Shown: positions 34,101-48,357 of the stretch, piece by piece
Position numbering within the stretch: the first letter of the stretch is position 1
How the letters are laid out: the number at the start of each line of letters is the position of its first letter
DNA from: Archivesica marissinica
Taxonomy: Eukaryota > Mollusca > Bivalvia > Venerida > Vesicomyidae
NCBI GenBank assembly: GCA_014843695.1
Contig: CM026397.1
Span: 49,184,558-49,248,557, forward strand
Direction: 5' to 3'
Length of the DNA: 64,000 bases
The notes under the pieces: generated by a model
Databases searched by the model: none
What the model was told of the DNA's origin: nothing
What the model saw: the letters and a program-made list of their open reading frames with translations, nothing else
Made by a program: the position numbers and the translations under genes

Positions 34101-37100
34101 AGAGTGATGGAGCATTGGGGCAATAGAGTGGTGGAGCATTGGGGCAATAGAGTGGTGGAGCATTGGGGCAATAGAGTGGTGGAGCATTGGGGCAATAGAG
34201 TGATGGAGCATTGGGGCAATAGAGCATTGGGGCAATAGGTGGTGGAGCATTGGGACAATAGAGTGGTGGAGCATTGGGCAATAGAGCATTGGGGCAATAG
34301 AGTGGTGGAGCATTGGGGCAATAGATTGGTGGAGCATTGGGGCAATAGAGTGGTGGAGCATTGGGGCAATAGAGTGGTGGAGCATTGGGGCAATAGAGTG
34401 ATGGAGCATTGGGGCAATAGAGTTGGAATTGTGGAGCATTGGGACAATAGAGTGGTGGAGCATTGGGGCAATAGAGTGGTGGAGCATTGGGGCAATAGAG
34501 TGGTGGAGCATTGGGGCAATAGAGTGGTGGAGCATTGGGGCAATAGAGTGGTGGAGCATTGGGGCAATAGAGTGATGGAGCATTGGGCAATAGAGTGATG
34601 GAGCATTGGGCATAGAGTGGTGGAGCATTGGGGCAATAGAGTGATGGAGCATTGGGGAATAGAGTGATGGAGCATTGGGGCAATAGAGTGGTGGAGCATG
34701 GGGCAATAGAGTGGTGGAGCATTGGGGCAATAGAGTGGTGGAGCATTGGGGCAATAGAGTGGTGGAGCATTGGGGCAATAGAGTGGTGGAGCATTGGGGC
34801 AATAGAGTGGTGGAGCATTGGGGCAATAGAGTGGTGGAGCATTGGGGCAATAGAGTGGTGGAGCATTGGGCAATAGAGTGGTGGAGCATTGGGGCAATAG
34901 AGTGGTGGAGCATTGGGACAATAGAGTGGCTGGGAGAGTGGTGGAGCATTGGGGCAATAGAGTGGTGGAGCATTGGGGCAATAGAGTGGTGGAGCATTGG
35001 GGCAATAGAGTGGTGGAGCATTGGGGCAATAGAGTGGTGGAGCATTGGGGCAATAGAGTGGTGGAGCATTGGGGCAATAGAGTGGTGGAGCATTGGGGCA
35101 ATAGAGTGGTGGAGCATTGGGGCAATAGAGTGGTGGAGCATTGGGGCAATAGAGTGGTGGAGCATTGGGACAATAGAGTGGTGGAACATTGGGGCAATAG
35201 AGTGGTGGAGCATTGGGGCAATAGAGTGATGGAGCATTGGGGCAATAGAGTGGAGGAGCATTGGGGCAAAAGTGGTGGAGCATTGGGACATAGAGGGTGG
35301 AGCATTGGGCATAGATGGTGGAACATTGGGGCAATAGAGTGGTGGAGCATTGGGGCAATAGAGTGGTGGAGCATTGGGGCAATAGATTGGTGGAGCATTG
35401 GGGCAATAGAGTGATGGAGCATTGGGGCAATAGAGTGGTGGAGCATTGGGACAATAGAGTGGTGGAGCATTGGGGCAATAGAGTGGTGGAGCATTGGGGC
35501 AATAGAGTGGTGGAGCATTGGGGCAATAGAGTGGTGGAGCATTGGGGCAATAGAGTGGTGGAGCATTGGGGCAATAGAGTGGTGGAACATTGGGGCAATA
35601 GAGTGTTGGAGCATTGGGGCAATAGAGTGGTGGAGCATTGGGGCAATAGAGTGGTGGAGCATTGGGGCAATAGAGTGGTGGAGCATTGGGGCGATAGAGT
35701 GATGGAGCATTGGGACAATAGAGTGGTGGAGCATTGGGACAATAGAGTGGTGGAGCATTGGGGCAATAGAGTGGTGGAGCATTGGGACAATAGAGTGGTG
35801 GAGCATTGGAACAATAGAGTGGTGGAGCATTGGGGCAATAGAGTGGTGGAACATTGGGGCAATAGAGTGGTGGAACATTGGGGCAATAGAGTGGTGGAGC
35901 ATTGGGGCAATAGAGTGGTGGAGCATTGGGGCAATAGAGTGGTGGAGCATTGGGGCAATAGATTGGTGGAGCATTGGGGCAATAGAGTGGTGGAGCATTG
36001 GGGCAATAGAGTGGTGGAGCATTGGGGCAATAGAGTGGTGGAGCATTGGGGCAATAGAGTGGTGGAGCATTGGGGCAATAGAGTGGTGGAGCATTGGGGC
36101 AATAGAGTGATGGAGCATTGGGGCAATAGAGTGATGGAGCATTGGGGCAATAGTGTGGAGCATTGGGGCAATAGAGTGGTGGAGCATTGGGGCAATAGAG
36201 TGGTGGAGCATTGGGGCAATAGAGTGGTGGAGCATTGGGGCAATAGAGTGGTGGAGCATTGGGGCAATAGAGTGGTGGAGCATTGGGGCGATAGAGTGAT
36301 GGAGCATTGGGGCAATAGAGTGATGGAGCATTGGGGCAATAGAGTGGTGGAGCATTGGGGCAATAGAGTGGTGGAGCATTGGGGCGATAGTGTGGTGGAG
36401 CATTGGGGCAATAGAGTGGTGGAGCATTGGGGCAATATAGTGGTGGTGCATTGGGCCAATAGAGTGATGGAGTATTGGGGCAATAGAGTGGTGGAGCATT
36501 GGGGCAATAGATTGGTGGAGCATTGGGACAATAGAGTGGTGGAGCATTGGGGCAATAGAGTGGTGGAGCATTGGTACACTAGTGTGGTGGAGCATTGGGC
36601 CAATAGAGTGGTGGAGTATTGGGGCAATAGAGTGGTGGAGCATGGGGTAATATATTGATGGAGCATTGGGGCAATAGAGTGGTGGAGCATTGGGGCAATA
36701 GAGTGGTGGAGCATTGGGGCAATATAGTGATGGAACATTGGGGCAATAGAGTGATGGAGCATTTAGGCAATAGAGCATTGGGGCAATAGGGTGGTGGAGC
36801 ATTGGAACAATAGAGTGGTGGAGCATTGGGGCAATAGAGCATTGGGGCAATAGAGTGGTGGAGCATTGGGGCAATAGATTGATGGAGCATTGGGGCAATA
36901 GAGTGGTGGAGCATTGGGGCAATAGATTGATGGAGCATTTGGGCAATAGAGTGGTGGAGCATTGGGGCAATAGAGTGGTGGAGCATTGGTACACTAGAGT
37001 GGTGGAGCATTGGGGCAATAGAGTGGTGGAGCATTGGGGCAATAGAGTGGTGGAGCATGGGGCAATATATTGATGGAGCATTGGGGCAATAGAGTGGTGG

Positions 37101-40100
37101 AGCATTGGGGCAATAGAGTGGTGGAGCATTGGGGCAATAGAGTGATGGAGCATTGGGGCAATAGAGTGATGGAGCATTGGGGCAATAGAGTGGTGGAGCA
37201 TTGGGGCAATAGAGTGGTGGAGCATTGGGGCAATAGAGTGGTGGAGCATTGGGGCAATAGAGTGGTGGAGCATTGGGGCAATAGATTGGTGGAGCATTGG
37301 GGCAATAGAGTGGTGGAGCATTGGGGCAATAGAGTGATGGAGCATTGGGCAATAGAGTGGTGGAGCATTGGGGCAATAGAGTGGTGGAGCATGGGGCAAT
37401 AAGTGGTGGAGCATTGGGGCAATAGAGTGGTGGAGCATTGGGGCAATAGAGTGGTGGAGCATTGGGGCAATAGAGTGGTGGAGCATTGGGGCAATAGAGT
37501 GGTGGAGCATTGGGCAAAAGTGGTGGAGCATTGGGGCAATAGAGTGGTGGAGCATTGGGGCAATAGATTGGTGGAGCATTGGGGCAATATAGTGGTGGAG
37601 CATTGGGGCAATAGAGTGGTGGAGCATTGGGGCAATAGTTGGTGGAGCATTGGGGCAATAGAGTGATGGAGCATTGGGGACAATAGAGTGGTGGAGCATT
37701 GGGACAATAGAGTGGTGGAGCATTGGAGCAATAGAGTGGTGGAGCATTGGGGCAATAGAGTGGTGGAGCATTGGGGCAATGAGGTGAGCATTGGGGCAAT
37801 AGAGTGGTGGAGTATTGGGGCAATAGATTGGTGGAACATTGGGGCAATAGAGTGTTGAAGCATTGGGGCAATAGAGTGGTGGAGCATTGGGGCAATAGAG
37901 TGGTGGAACATTGGGGCAATAGAGTGGTGGAGCATTGGGGCGATATAGTGATGGAGTATTGGGACAATAAGAGTGGTGGAGCATTGGGACAATATAGTGG
38001 TGGTACATTGGGGCAATAGAGTGGTGGAGCATTGGAACAATAGAGTGGTGGAGCATCGGAACAATAGAGTGGTGGAGCATTGGGGCAATAGAGTGGTGGA
38101 ACATTGGGGCAATCGAGTGGTGGAACATTGGGGCAATAGAGTGGTGGAGCATTGGGGCAATAGAGTGGTGGGGCATTGGAACAATAGAGTGGTGGAGCAT
38201 TGGGGCAATAGATTGGTGGAGCATTGGGGCAATAGAGTGGTGGAGCATTGGGGCAATAGAATGGTGGAACATTGGGGCAATAGAGTGGTGGAACATTGGG
38301 GCAATAGAGTGGTGGAGCATTGGGGCAATAGAGTGGTGGAGTATTGGGGAAATAGAGTGATGGAGCATTGGGGGCAATAGAGTGATGGAGCATTGGGGCA
38401 ATAGAGTGAAGGAGCATTGGGTCAATAGAGTGATGGACCATTGGGGGCAATATAGTGATGGAGCATTGGGGAAAATAGAGTGGTGGAGCACTGGGGCAAT
38501 AGAGTGGTGGAACATTGGGGCACTAGAGTGGTGGGGCATTGGGGCAATAGAGTGGTGGGGCATTGGGGCAATAGAGTGGTGGGGCATTGGGGCAATAGAG
38601 TGGTGGAGCATTGGGGCAATAGAGTGGTGGGGCATTGGGGCAATAGAGTGGTGGAGCATTGGGGGCAATAGAGTGATGGAGCATTGGGGACAATAGAGTG
38701 GTGGAGCATTGGGGCAATAGAGTGGTTGAACATTGGGGCACTAGAGTGGTGGGGCATTGGGGCAATATAGTGGTGGAACATTGGGCAATAGAGTGGTGGG
38801 GCATTGGGGGCAATAGAGTGATGGAGCATTTGGGCAATAGAGTGAAGGAGCATTGGGGAAATATAGTGATGGAGCATTTGGGCAATAGTGGTGGAGCATT
38901 GGGGCAATAGAGTGGTGGAGCATTGGTACACTAGAGTGGTGGAGCATTGGGGCAATAGAGTGGTGGAGCATTGGGGCAATAGAGTGGTGGAGCATGGGGT
39001 AATATATTGATGGAGCATTGGGGCAATAGAGTGGTGGAGCATTGGGACAATGGAGTGGTGGAGCATTAGGGCGAAAGAGTGGTGGAGCATTGGGGCGATA
39101 GAGTGGTGAAGCATTGGGGCAATAGAGTGGTGGAGCATTGGGGCAATAGAGTGGTGGAGCATTGGGCCAATAGAGTGATGGAGTATTGGGGCAATAGAGT
39201 GGTGGATCATTTGGGCAATATATTGGTGGAGCATTGGGACAATAGAGTGGTGGAGCATTGGGGCAATAGAGTGGTGGAGCATTGGTACACTAGAGTGGTG
39301 GAGCATTGGGGCAATATAGTGGTGGAGCATTGGGGCAATAGAGTGGTGGAGCATGGGGCAATATATTGATGGAGCATTGGGGCAATAGAGTGGTGGAGCA
39401 TTGGGGCAATAGAGTGGTGGAGCATTGGGGCAATAGAGTGATGGAGCATTGGGGCAATAGAGCATTGGGGCAATAGGGTGGTGGAGCATTGGAACAATAG
39501 AGTGGTGGAGCATTGGGGCAATAGAGCAATAGAGTGGTGGAGCATTGGGGCAATAGATTGATGGAGCATTGGGGCAATAGAGTGGTGGAGCATTGGGGCA
39601 ATAGATTGATGGAGCATTTGGGCACTAGAGTGGTGGAGCATTGGGGCAATAGAGTGGTGGAGCATTGGTACACTAGAGTGGTGGAGCATTGGGGCAATAG
39701 AGTGGTGGAGCATTGGGGAAATAGAGTGGTGGAGCATGGGGTAATATATTGATGGAGCATTGGGGCAATAGAGTGGTGGAGCATTGGGGCAATGGAGTGG
39801 TGGAGCATTGGGGCAATAGAGTGATGGAATATTGGGGCAATAGAGTGATGGAGCATTGGGGCAATAGAGCATTGGGGTAATAGGGTGGTGGAGCATTGGA
39901 ACAATAGAGTGGTAGAGCATTGGGGCAATAGAGCATTGGGGCAATAGAGTGGTGGAGCATTGGGGCAATAGAGTGGTGGAGCATTGGGGCAATAGATTGA
40001 TGGAGCATTGTGGCAATAGAGTGGTGGAGCATTGGGGCAATAGAGTGGTGGAGCATTGGGGCAATATAGTGGTGGAGCATTGGGGCAATAGAGTGGTGGA

Positions 40101-43100
40101 GTATTGGGGCAATAGATTGGTGGAATATTGGGGCAATAGCGTGGTGGAGCATTGGGGCAATAGAGTGGTGGAGCATTGGTACACTAGAGTGGTGGAGCAT
40201 TGGGGCAATAGAGTGGTGGAGCATTGGGGCAATAGAGTGGTGGAGCATGGGGCAATAGATTGATGGAGCATTGGGGCAATAGAGTGGTGGAGCATTGGGG
40301 CAATAGAGTGGTGGAGCATTGGGGCAATAGAGTGGTGGAACATTGGGGCAATAGAGTGAGGGAGCATTGGGGCAATAGAGCATTGGGGCAATAGGGTGGT
40401 GGAGCATTGGAACAATAGAGTGGTGGAGCATTGGAGCAATAGAGCATTGGGGCAATAGAGTGGTGGAGCATTGGGGCAATAGATTGATGGAGCATTGGGG
40501 CAATAGAGTGGTGGAGCATTGGGGCAATAGAGTGATGGAGCATTGGGGCAATAGAGTGATGGAGCATTGGGGCAATAGAGCATTGGGGCAATAAAGTTGT
40601 GGAGCATTGGAACAATAGAGTGGTGGAGCATTGGGGCAATAGAGTGGTGGAGCATTGGGGCAATAGAGTGGTGGAGTATTGCGGCAATAGCGTGATGAAG
40701 CATTGGGGCAATAGAGTGATGGAACATTGGGGCAATAGAGTGGTGGAGCATTGGGGCAATAGAGTGGTGGAGCATTGGGGCAATAGAGTGGTGGAGCATT
40801 GGGGCAATAGAGTGATGGAGCATTGGGGCAATAGAGCATTGGGGAATAGGTGGTGGAGCATTGGGGCAATAGAGTGGTGGAGCATTGGGGCAATAGAGCA
40901 TTGGGGCAATAGAGTGGTGGAGCATTGGGGCAATAGAGTGGTGGAGCATTGGGGCAATAGAGTGGTGGAGCATTGGGGCAATAGAGTGGTGGAGCATTGG
41001 GGCAATAGAGTGGTGGAGCATTGGGGCAATAGAGTGGTGGAGCATTGGGGCAATAGAGTGGTGGAGCATTGGGGCAATAGATTGGTGGAGCATTGGGGCA
41101 ATAGAGTGGTGGAGCATTGGGGCAATAGAGTGGTGGAGCATTGGGACAATAGAGTGGTGGAGCATTGGGGCAATAGAGTGGTGGAGCATGGGGCAATATA
41201 TTGATGGAGCATTGGGGCAATAGAGTGGTGGAGCATTGGGGCAATAGAGTGGTGGAGCATTGGGGCAATAGAGTGGTGGAACATTGGGGCAATAGAGTGA
41301 TGGAGCATTGGGGCAATAGAGCATTGGGGCAATAGGGTGGTGGAGCATTGGAACAATAGAGTGGTGGAGCATTGGAGCAATAGAGCATTGGGGCAATAGA
41401 GTGGTGGAGCATTGGGGCAATAGATTGATGGAGCATTGGGGCAATAGAGTGGTGGAGCATTGGGGCAATAGAGTGATGGAGCATTGGGGCAATAGAGTGA
41501 TGGAGCATTGGGGCAATAGAGCATTGGGGCAATAGAGTTGTGGAGCATTGGAACAATAGAGTGGTGGAGCATTGGGGCAATAGAGTGGTGGAGCATTGGG
41601 GCAATAGAGTGGTGGAGCATTGGGCAATAGAGTGATGGAGCATTGGGGCAATAGAGTGATGGACATTGGGGCAATAGAGTGGTGGAGCATTGGGCAATAG
41701 AGTGGTGGAGCATTGGTACAATAGAGTGGTGGAGCATTGGGGCGATAGAGTGGTGGAGCATTGGGGCAATAGAGTATGGAGCATTGGGGCAATAGAGTGG
41801 TGGAGCATTGGGGCAATAGAGTGGTGGAGCATTGGGGCAATAGAGTGGTGGAGCATTGGGGCAATAGAGTGGTGGAGCATTGGGGCAATATAGTGGTGGA
41901 GCATTGGGGCAATAGAGTGATGGAGTATTGGGGCAATAGAGTGGTGGAGCATTGGGGCAATAGATTGGTGGAGCATTGGGACAATAGAGTGGTGGAGCAT
42001 TGGGGCAATAGAGTGGTGGAGCATTGGTACACTAGAGTGGTGGAGCATTGGGGCAATAGAGTGGTGGAGCATTGGGGCAATAGAGTGGTGGAGCATGGGG
42101 TAATATATTGATGGAGCATTGGGGCAATAGAGTGGTGGAGCATTGGGGCAATAGAGTGGTGGAGCATTGGGGCAATAGAGTGATGGAACATTGGGGCAAT
42201 AGAGCATTGGGGTAATAGGGTGGTGGAGCATTGGAACAATAGAGTGGTAGAGCATTGGGGCAATAGAGCATTGGGGCAATAGAGTGGTGGAGCATTGGGG
42301 CAATAGAGTGGTGGAGCATTGGGGCAATAGATTGATGGAGCATTGTGGCAATAGAGTGGTGGAGCATTGGGGCAATAGAGTGGTGGAGCATTGGGGCAAT
42401 AGATTGGTGGAGCATTGGGGCAATAGAGTGATGGAGCATTGGGGACAATAGAGTGGTGGAGCATTGGGACAATAGAGTGGTGGAGCATTGGAGCAATAGA
42501 GTGGTGGAGCATTGGGGCAATAGAGTGGTGGAGCATTGGGGCAATGGAGACGTGAAGCATTGGGGCAATAGAGTGGTGGAGTATTGGGGCAATAGATTGG
42601 TGGAACATTGGGGCAATAGAGTGTTGAAGCATTGGGGCAATAGAGTGGTGGAGCATTGGGGCAATAGAGTGGTGGAACATTGGGGCAATAGAGTGGTGGA
42701 GCATTGGGGCGATATAGTGATGGAGTATTGGGACAATAGAGTGGTGGAGCATTGGGACAATATAGTGGTGGTACATTGGGGCAATAGAGTGGTGGAGCAT
42801 TGGAACAATAGAGTGGTGGAGCATCGGAACAATAGAGTGGTGGAGCATTGGGGCAATAGAGTGGTGGAACATTGGGGCAATCGAGTGGTGGAACATTGGG
42901 GCAATAGAGTGGTGGAGCATTGGGGCAATAGAGTGGTGGGGCATTGGAACAATAGAGTGGTGGAGCATTGGGGCAATAGATTGGTGGAGCATTGGGGCAA
43001 TAGAGTGGTGGAGCATTGGGGCAATAGAATGGTGGAACATTGGGGCAATAGAGTGGTGGAACATTGGGGCAATAGAGTGGTGGAGCATTGGGGCAATAGA

Positions 43101-46100
43101 GTGGTGGAGTATTGGGGAAATAGAGTGATGGAGCATTGGGGGCAATAGAGTGATGGAGCATTGGGGCAATAGAGTGAAGGAGCATTGGGTCAATAGAGTG
43201 ATGGACCATTGGGGGCAATATAGTGATGGAGCATTGGGGAAAATAGAGTGGTGGAGCACTGGGGCAATAGAGTGGTGGAACATTGGGGCACTAGAGTGGT
43301 GGGGCATTGGGGCAATAGAGTGGTGGGGCATTGGGGCAATAGAGTGGTGGGGCATTGGGGCAATAGAGTGGTGGAGCATTGGGGCAATAGAGTGGTGGGG
43401 CATTGGGGCAATAGAGTGGTGGAGCATTGGGGGCAATAGAGTGATGGAGCATTGGGGACAATAGAGTGGTGGAGCATTGGGGCAATAGAGTGGTTGAACA
43501 TTGGGGCACTAGAGTGGTGGGGCATTGGGGCAATATAGTGGTGGAACATTGGGCAATAGAGTGGTGGGGCATTGGGGGCAATAGAGTGATGGAGCATTTG
43601 GGCAATAGAGTGAAGGAGCATTGGGGAAATATAGTGATGGAGCATTTGGGCAATAGTGGTGGAGCATTGGGGCAATAGAGTGGTGGAGCATTGGTACACT
43701 AGAGTGGTGGAGCATTGGGGCAATAGAGTGGTGGAGCATTGGGGCAATAGAGTGGTGGAGCATGGGGTAATATATTGATGGAGCATTGGGGCAATAGAGT
43801 GGTGGAGCATTGGGACAATGGAGTGGTGGAGCATTAGGGCGAAAGAGTGGTGGAGCATTGGGGCGATAGAGTGGTGAAGCATTGGGGCAATAGAGTGGTG
43901 GAGCATTGGGGCAATAGAGTGGTGGAGCATTGGGCCAATAGAGTGATGGAGTATTGGGGCAATAGAGTGGTGGATCATTTGGGCAATATATTGGTGGAGC
44001 ATTGGGACAATAGAGTGGTGGAGCATTGGGGCAATAGAGTGGTGGAGCATTGGTACACTAGAGTGGTGGAGCATTGGGGCAATATAGTGGTGGAGCATTG
44101 GGGCAATAGAGTGGTGGAGCATGGGGCAATATATTGATGGAGCATTGGGGCAATAGAGTGGTGGAGCATTGGGGCAATAGAGTGGTGGAGCATTGGGGCA
44201 ATAGAGTGATGGAGCATTGGGGCAATAGAGCATTGGGGCAATAGGGTGGTGGAGCATTGGAACAATAGAGTGGTGGAGCATTGGGGCAATAGAGCAATAG
44301 AGTGGTGGAGCATTGGGGCAATAGATTGATGGAGCATTGGGGCAATAGAGTGGTGGAGCATTGGGGCAATAGATTGATGGAGCATTTGGGCACTAGAGTG
44401 GTGGAGCATTGGGGCAATAGAGTGGTGGAGCATTGGTACACTAGAGTGGTGGAGCATTGGGGCAATAGAGTGGTGGAGCATTGGGGAAATAGAGTGGTGG
44501 AGCATGGGGTAATATATTGATGGAGCATTGGGGCAATAGAGTGGTGGAGCATTGGGGCAATGGAGTGGTGGAGCATTGGGGCAATAGAGTGATGGAATAT
44601 TGGGGCAATAGAGTGATGGAGCATTGGGGCAATAGAGCATTGGGGTAATAGGGTGGTGGAGCATTGGAACAATAGAGTGGTAGAGCATTGGGGCAATAGA
44701 GCATTGGGGCAATAGAGTGGTGGAGCATTGGGGCAATAGAGTGGTGGAGCATTGGGGCAATAGATTGATGGAGCATTGTGGCAATAGAGTGGTGGAGCAT
44801 TGGGGCAATAGAGTGGTAGAGCATTGGGGCAATATAGTGGTGGAGCATTGGGGCAATAGAGTGGTGGAGTATTTGGGGCAATAGATTGGTGGAATATTGG
44901 GGCAATAGCGTGGTGAAGCATTGGGGCAATAGAGTGGTGGAGCATTGGTATACTAGAGTGGTGGAGCATTGGGGCAATAGAGTGGTGGAGCATTGGGGCA
45001 ATAGAGTGGTGGAGCATGGGGCAATATATTGATGGAGCATTGGGGCAATAGAGTGGTGGAGCATTGGGGCAATAGAGTGGTGGAGCATTGGGGCAATAGA
45101 GTGCTGGAACATTGGGGGCAATAGAGTGAGGGAGCATTGGGGCAATAGAGCATTGGGGCAATAGGGTGGTGGAGCATTGGAACAATAGAGTGGTGGAGCA
45201 TTGGAGCAATAGAGCATTGGGGCAATAGAGTGGTGGAGCATTGGGGCAATAGATTGATGGAGCATTGGGGCAATAGAGTGGTGGAGCATTGGGGCAATAG
45301 AGTGATGGAGCATTGGGGCAATAGAGTGATGGAGCATTGGGGCAATAGAGCATTGGGGCAATAAAGTTGTGGAGCATTGGAACAATAGAGTGGTGGAGCA
45401 TTGGGGCAATAGAGTGGTGGAGCATTGGGGCAATAGAGTGGTGGAGTATTGCGGCAATAGCGTGATGAAGCATTGGGGCAATAGAGTGATGGAACATTGG
45501 GGCAATAGAGTGGTGGAGCATTGGGACAATAGAGTGGTGGAGCATTGGTACAATAGAGTGGTGGAGCATTGGGGCGATAGAGTGGTGGAGCATTGGGGCA
45601 ATAGAGTGGTGGAGCATTGGGGCGATAGAGTGATGGAGTATTGGGGCAATAGAGTGATGGAGCATTGGGGCAATAGAGTGGTGGAGCATTGGGGCGATAG
45701 AGTGGTGGAGCATTGGGGCGATAGTGTGGTGGAGCATTGGGGCAATAGAGTGGTGGAGCATTGGGGCAATATAGTGGTGGTGCATTGGGCCAATAGAGTG
45801 ATGGAGTATTGGGGCAATAGAGTGGTGGAGCATTGGGGCAATAGATTGGTGGAGCATTGGGACAATAGAGTGGTGAAGCATTGGGGCAATAGAGTGGTGG
45901 AGCATTGGTACACTAGTGTGGTGGAGCATTGGGCCAATAGAGTGGTGGAGTATTGGGGCAATAGAGTGGTGGAGCATGGGGTAATATATTGATGGAGCAT
46001 TGGGGCAATAGAGTGGTGGAGCATTGGGGCAATAGAGTGGTGGAGCATTGGGGCAATATAGTGATGGAACATTGGGGCAATAGAGTGATGGAGCATTTAG

Positions 46101-48357
46101 GCAATAGAGCATTGGGGCAATAGGGTGGTGGAGCATTGGAACAATAGAGTGGTGGAGCATTGGGGCAATAGAGCATTGGGGCAATAGAGTGGTGGAGCAT
46201 TGGGGCAATAGATTGATGGAGCATTGGGGCAATAGAGTGGTGGAGCATTGGGGCAATAGATTGATGGAGCATTTGGGCAATAGAGTGGTGGAGCATTGGG
46301 GCAATAGAGTGGTGGAGCATTGGTACACTAGAGTGGTGGAGCATTGGGGCAATAGAGTGGTGGAGCATTGGGGCAATAGAGTGGTGGAGCATGGGGCAAT
46401 ATATTGATGGAGCATTGGGGCAATAGAGTGGTGGAGCATTGGGGCAATAATGTGGTGGAGCATTGGGGCAATAGAGTGATGGAATATTGGGGCAATATAG
46501 TGATGGAGCATTGGGGCAATAGAGCATTGGGGCAATAGGGTGGTGGAGCATTGGAACAATAGAGTGGTGGAGCATTGGGGCAATAGAGTGGTGGAGCATT
46601 GGGGCAATAGATTGATGGAGCATTGGGGCAATAGAGTGGTGGAGCATTGGGGCAATAGATTGATGGAGCATTGTGGCAATAGAGTGGTGGAGCATTGGGG
46701 CGATAGAGTGGTGGAGCATTGGGGCAATAGAGTGGTGGAGCATTGGGGCGATAGAGTGGTGGAGCATTGGGGCGATAGAGTGATGGAGTATTGGGGCAAT
46801 AGAGTGATGGAGCATTGGGGCAATAGAGTGGTGGAGCATTGGGGCAATAGAGTGGTGGAGCATTGGGGCAATAGTGTGGTGGAGCATTGGGGCAATATGT
46901 GGTGGAGCATTGGGGCAATAGAGTGGTGGAGCATTGGGGCAATAGAGTGGTGGAGCATTGGGGCAATAGAGTGGTGGAGCATTGGGGCAATAGAGTGGTG
47001 GAGCATTGGGAATAGAGTGGTGGAGCATTGGGGCAATAGAGTGGTGGAGCATTGGTACAATAGTGTGGTGGAGCATTGGGCCAATAGAGTGGTGAGCATT
47101 GGGGCAATAGAGTGGTGGAGCATGGGGCAATAGAGTGATGGAGCATTGGGGCAATAGAGTGGTGGAGCATTGGGGCAATAGAGTGGTGGAGCATTGGGGC
47201 AATAGAGCATTGGGGCAATAGAGTGGTGGAGCATTGGGACAATAGAGTGGTGGAGCATTGGGGCAATAGAGCATTGGGGCAATAGTGTGGTGGAGCATTG
47301 GGGCAATAGAGTGGTGGAACATTGGGGCAATAGAGTGGTGGAGCATTGGGGCAATAGAGTGGTGGAGCATTGGGGCAATAGAGTGGTGGAGCATTGGGGC
47401 AATAGAGTGGTGGAGCATTGGGGCAATAGAGTGGTGGAGCATTGGGGCAATAGAGTGGTGGAGCATTGGGACAATAGAGTGGTGGAGCATTGGGGCAATA
47501 GAGTGGTGGAGCATTGGGGCAATAGAGTGGTGGAGCATTGAGGCAATATAGTGGTGGAGCATTGGGGCAATAGAGTGGTGGAGCATTGGGGCAATAGAGT
47601 GGTGGAGCATTGGGGCAATAGAGTGGTGGAGCATTGGGGCAATAGATTGGTGGAGCATTGGGACAATAGAGTGGTGGAACATTGGGGCAATAGAGTGGTG
47701 GAGCATTGGGGCAATAGAGTGGTGGAGCATTGGGGCAATAGATTGATGGAGTATTGGGGCAATAGATTGGTGGAGCATTGGGGCAATAGAGTGGTGGAAC
47801 ATTGGGGCAATAGAGTGGTGGAGCATTGGGGCAATAGAGTGGTGGAGCATTGGGGCAATAGAGTGGTGGAGCATTGGGGCAATAGAGTGGTGGAGCATTG
47901 GGGCAATAGAGTGGTGGAGCATTGGGGCAATAGAGTGATGGAGCATTGGGGCAATAGAGTGGTGGAGCATTGGGGCAATAGAGTGGTGGAGCATTGGGAC
48001 AATAGAGTGATGGAGCATTGGGGCAATAGAGTGGTGGAGCATTGGGGCAATAGAGTGGTGGAGCATTGGGGCAATAGAGTGGTGGAGCATTGGGGCAATA
48101 GAGTGGTGGAGCATTGGGGCAATAGAGTGATGGAGCATTGGGGCAATAGAGTGGTGGAGCATTGGGGCAATAGAGTGGTGGAGCATTGGGGCAATAGAGT
48201 GGTGGAGCATTGGGGCAATAGAGTGATGGAGCATTGGGGCAATAGAGTGGTGGAGCATTGGGGCAATAGAGCATTGGGGTAATAGAGTGGTGGAGCATTG
48301 GGGCAATAGAGTGGTGGAGCATTGGGGCAATAGAGTGGTGGAGCATTGGGGCAATAG
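28180..48357. repeat. 24-bp minisatellite array, about 20 kb
   Basis: Several hundred copies (on the order of 830) of a 24-bp unit with core GTGGAGCATTGGGGCAATAG followed by AGTG. Point variants include GTGATGG, AGATTG, GGGACAAT, GGGGCGAT, GGTACACTAG and GGAACATT. Shortened 16-bp units (GCAATAGAGCATTGGG) lack the GTGGTGGA block. Long stretches are duplicated inside the array (see findings). The unit is eight codons without stops, so frames of up to about 1770 codons appear on the minus strand. These are not genes. The array runs into the N gap. Confidence 0.97.
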
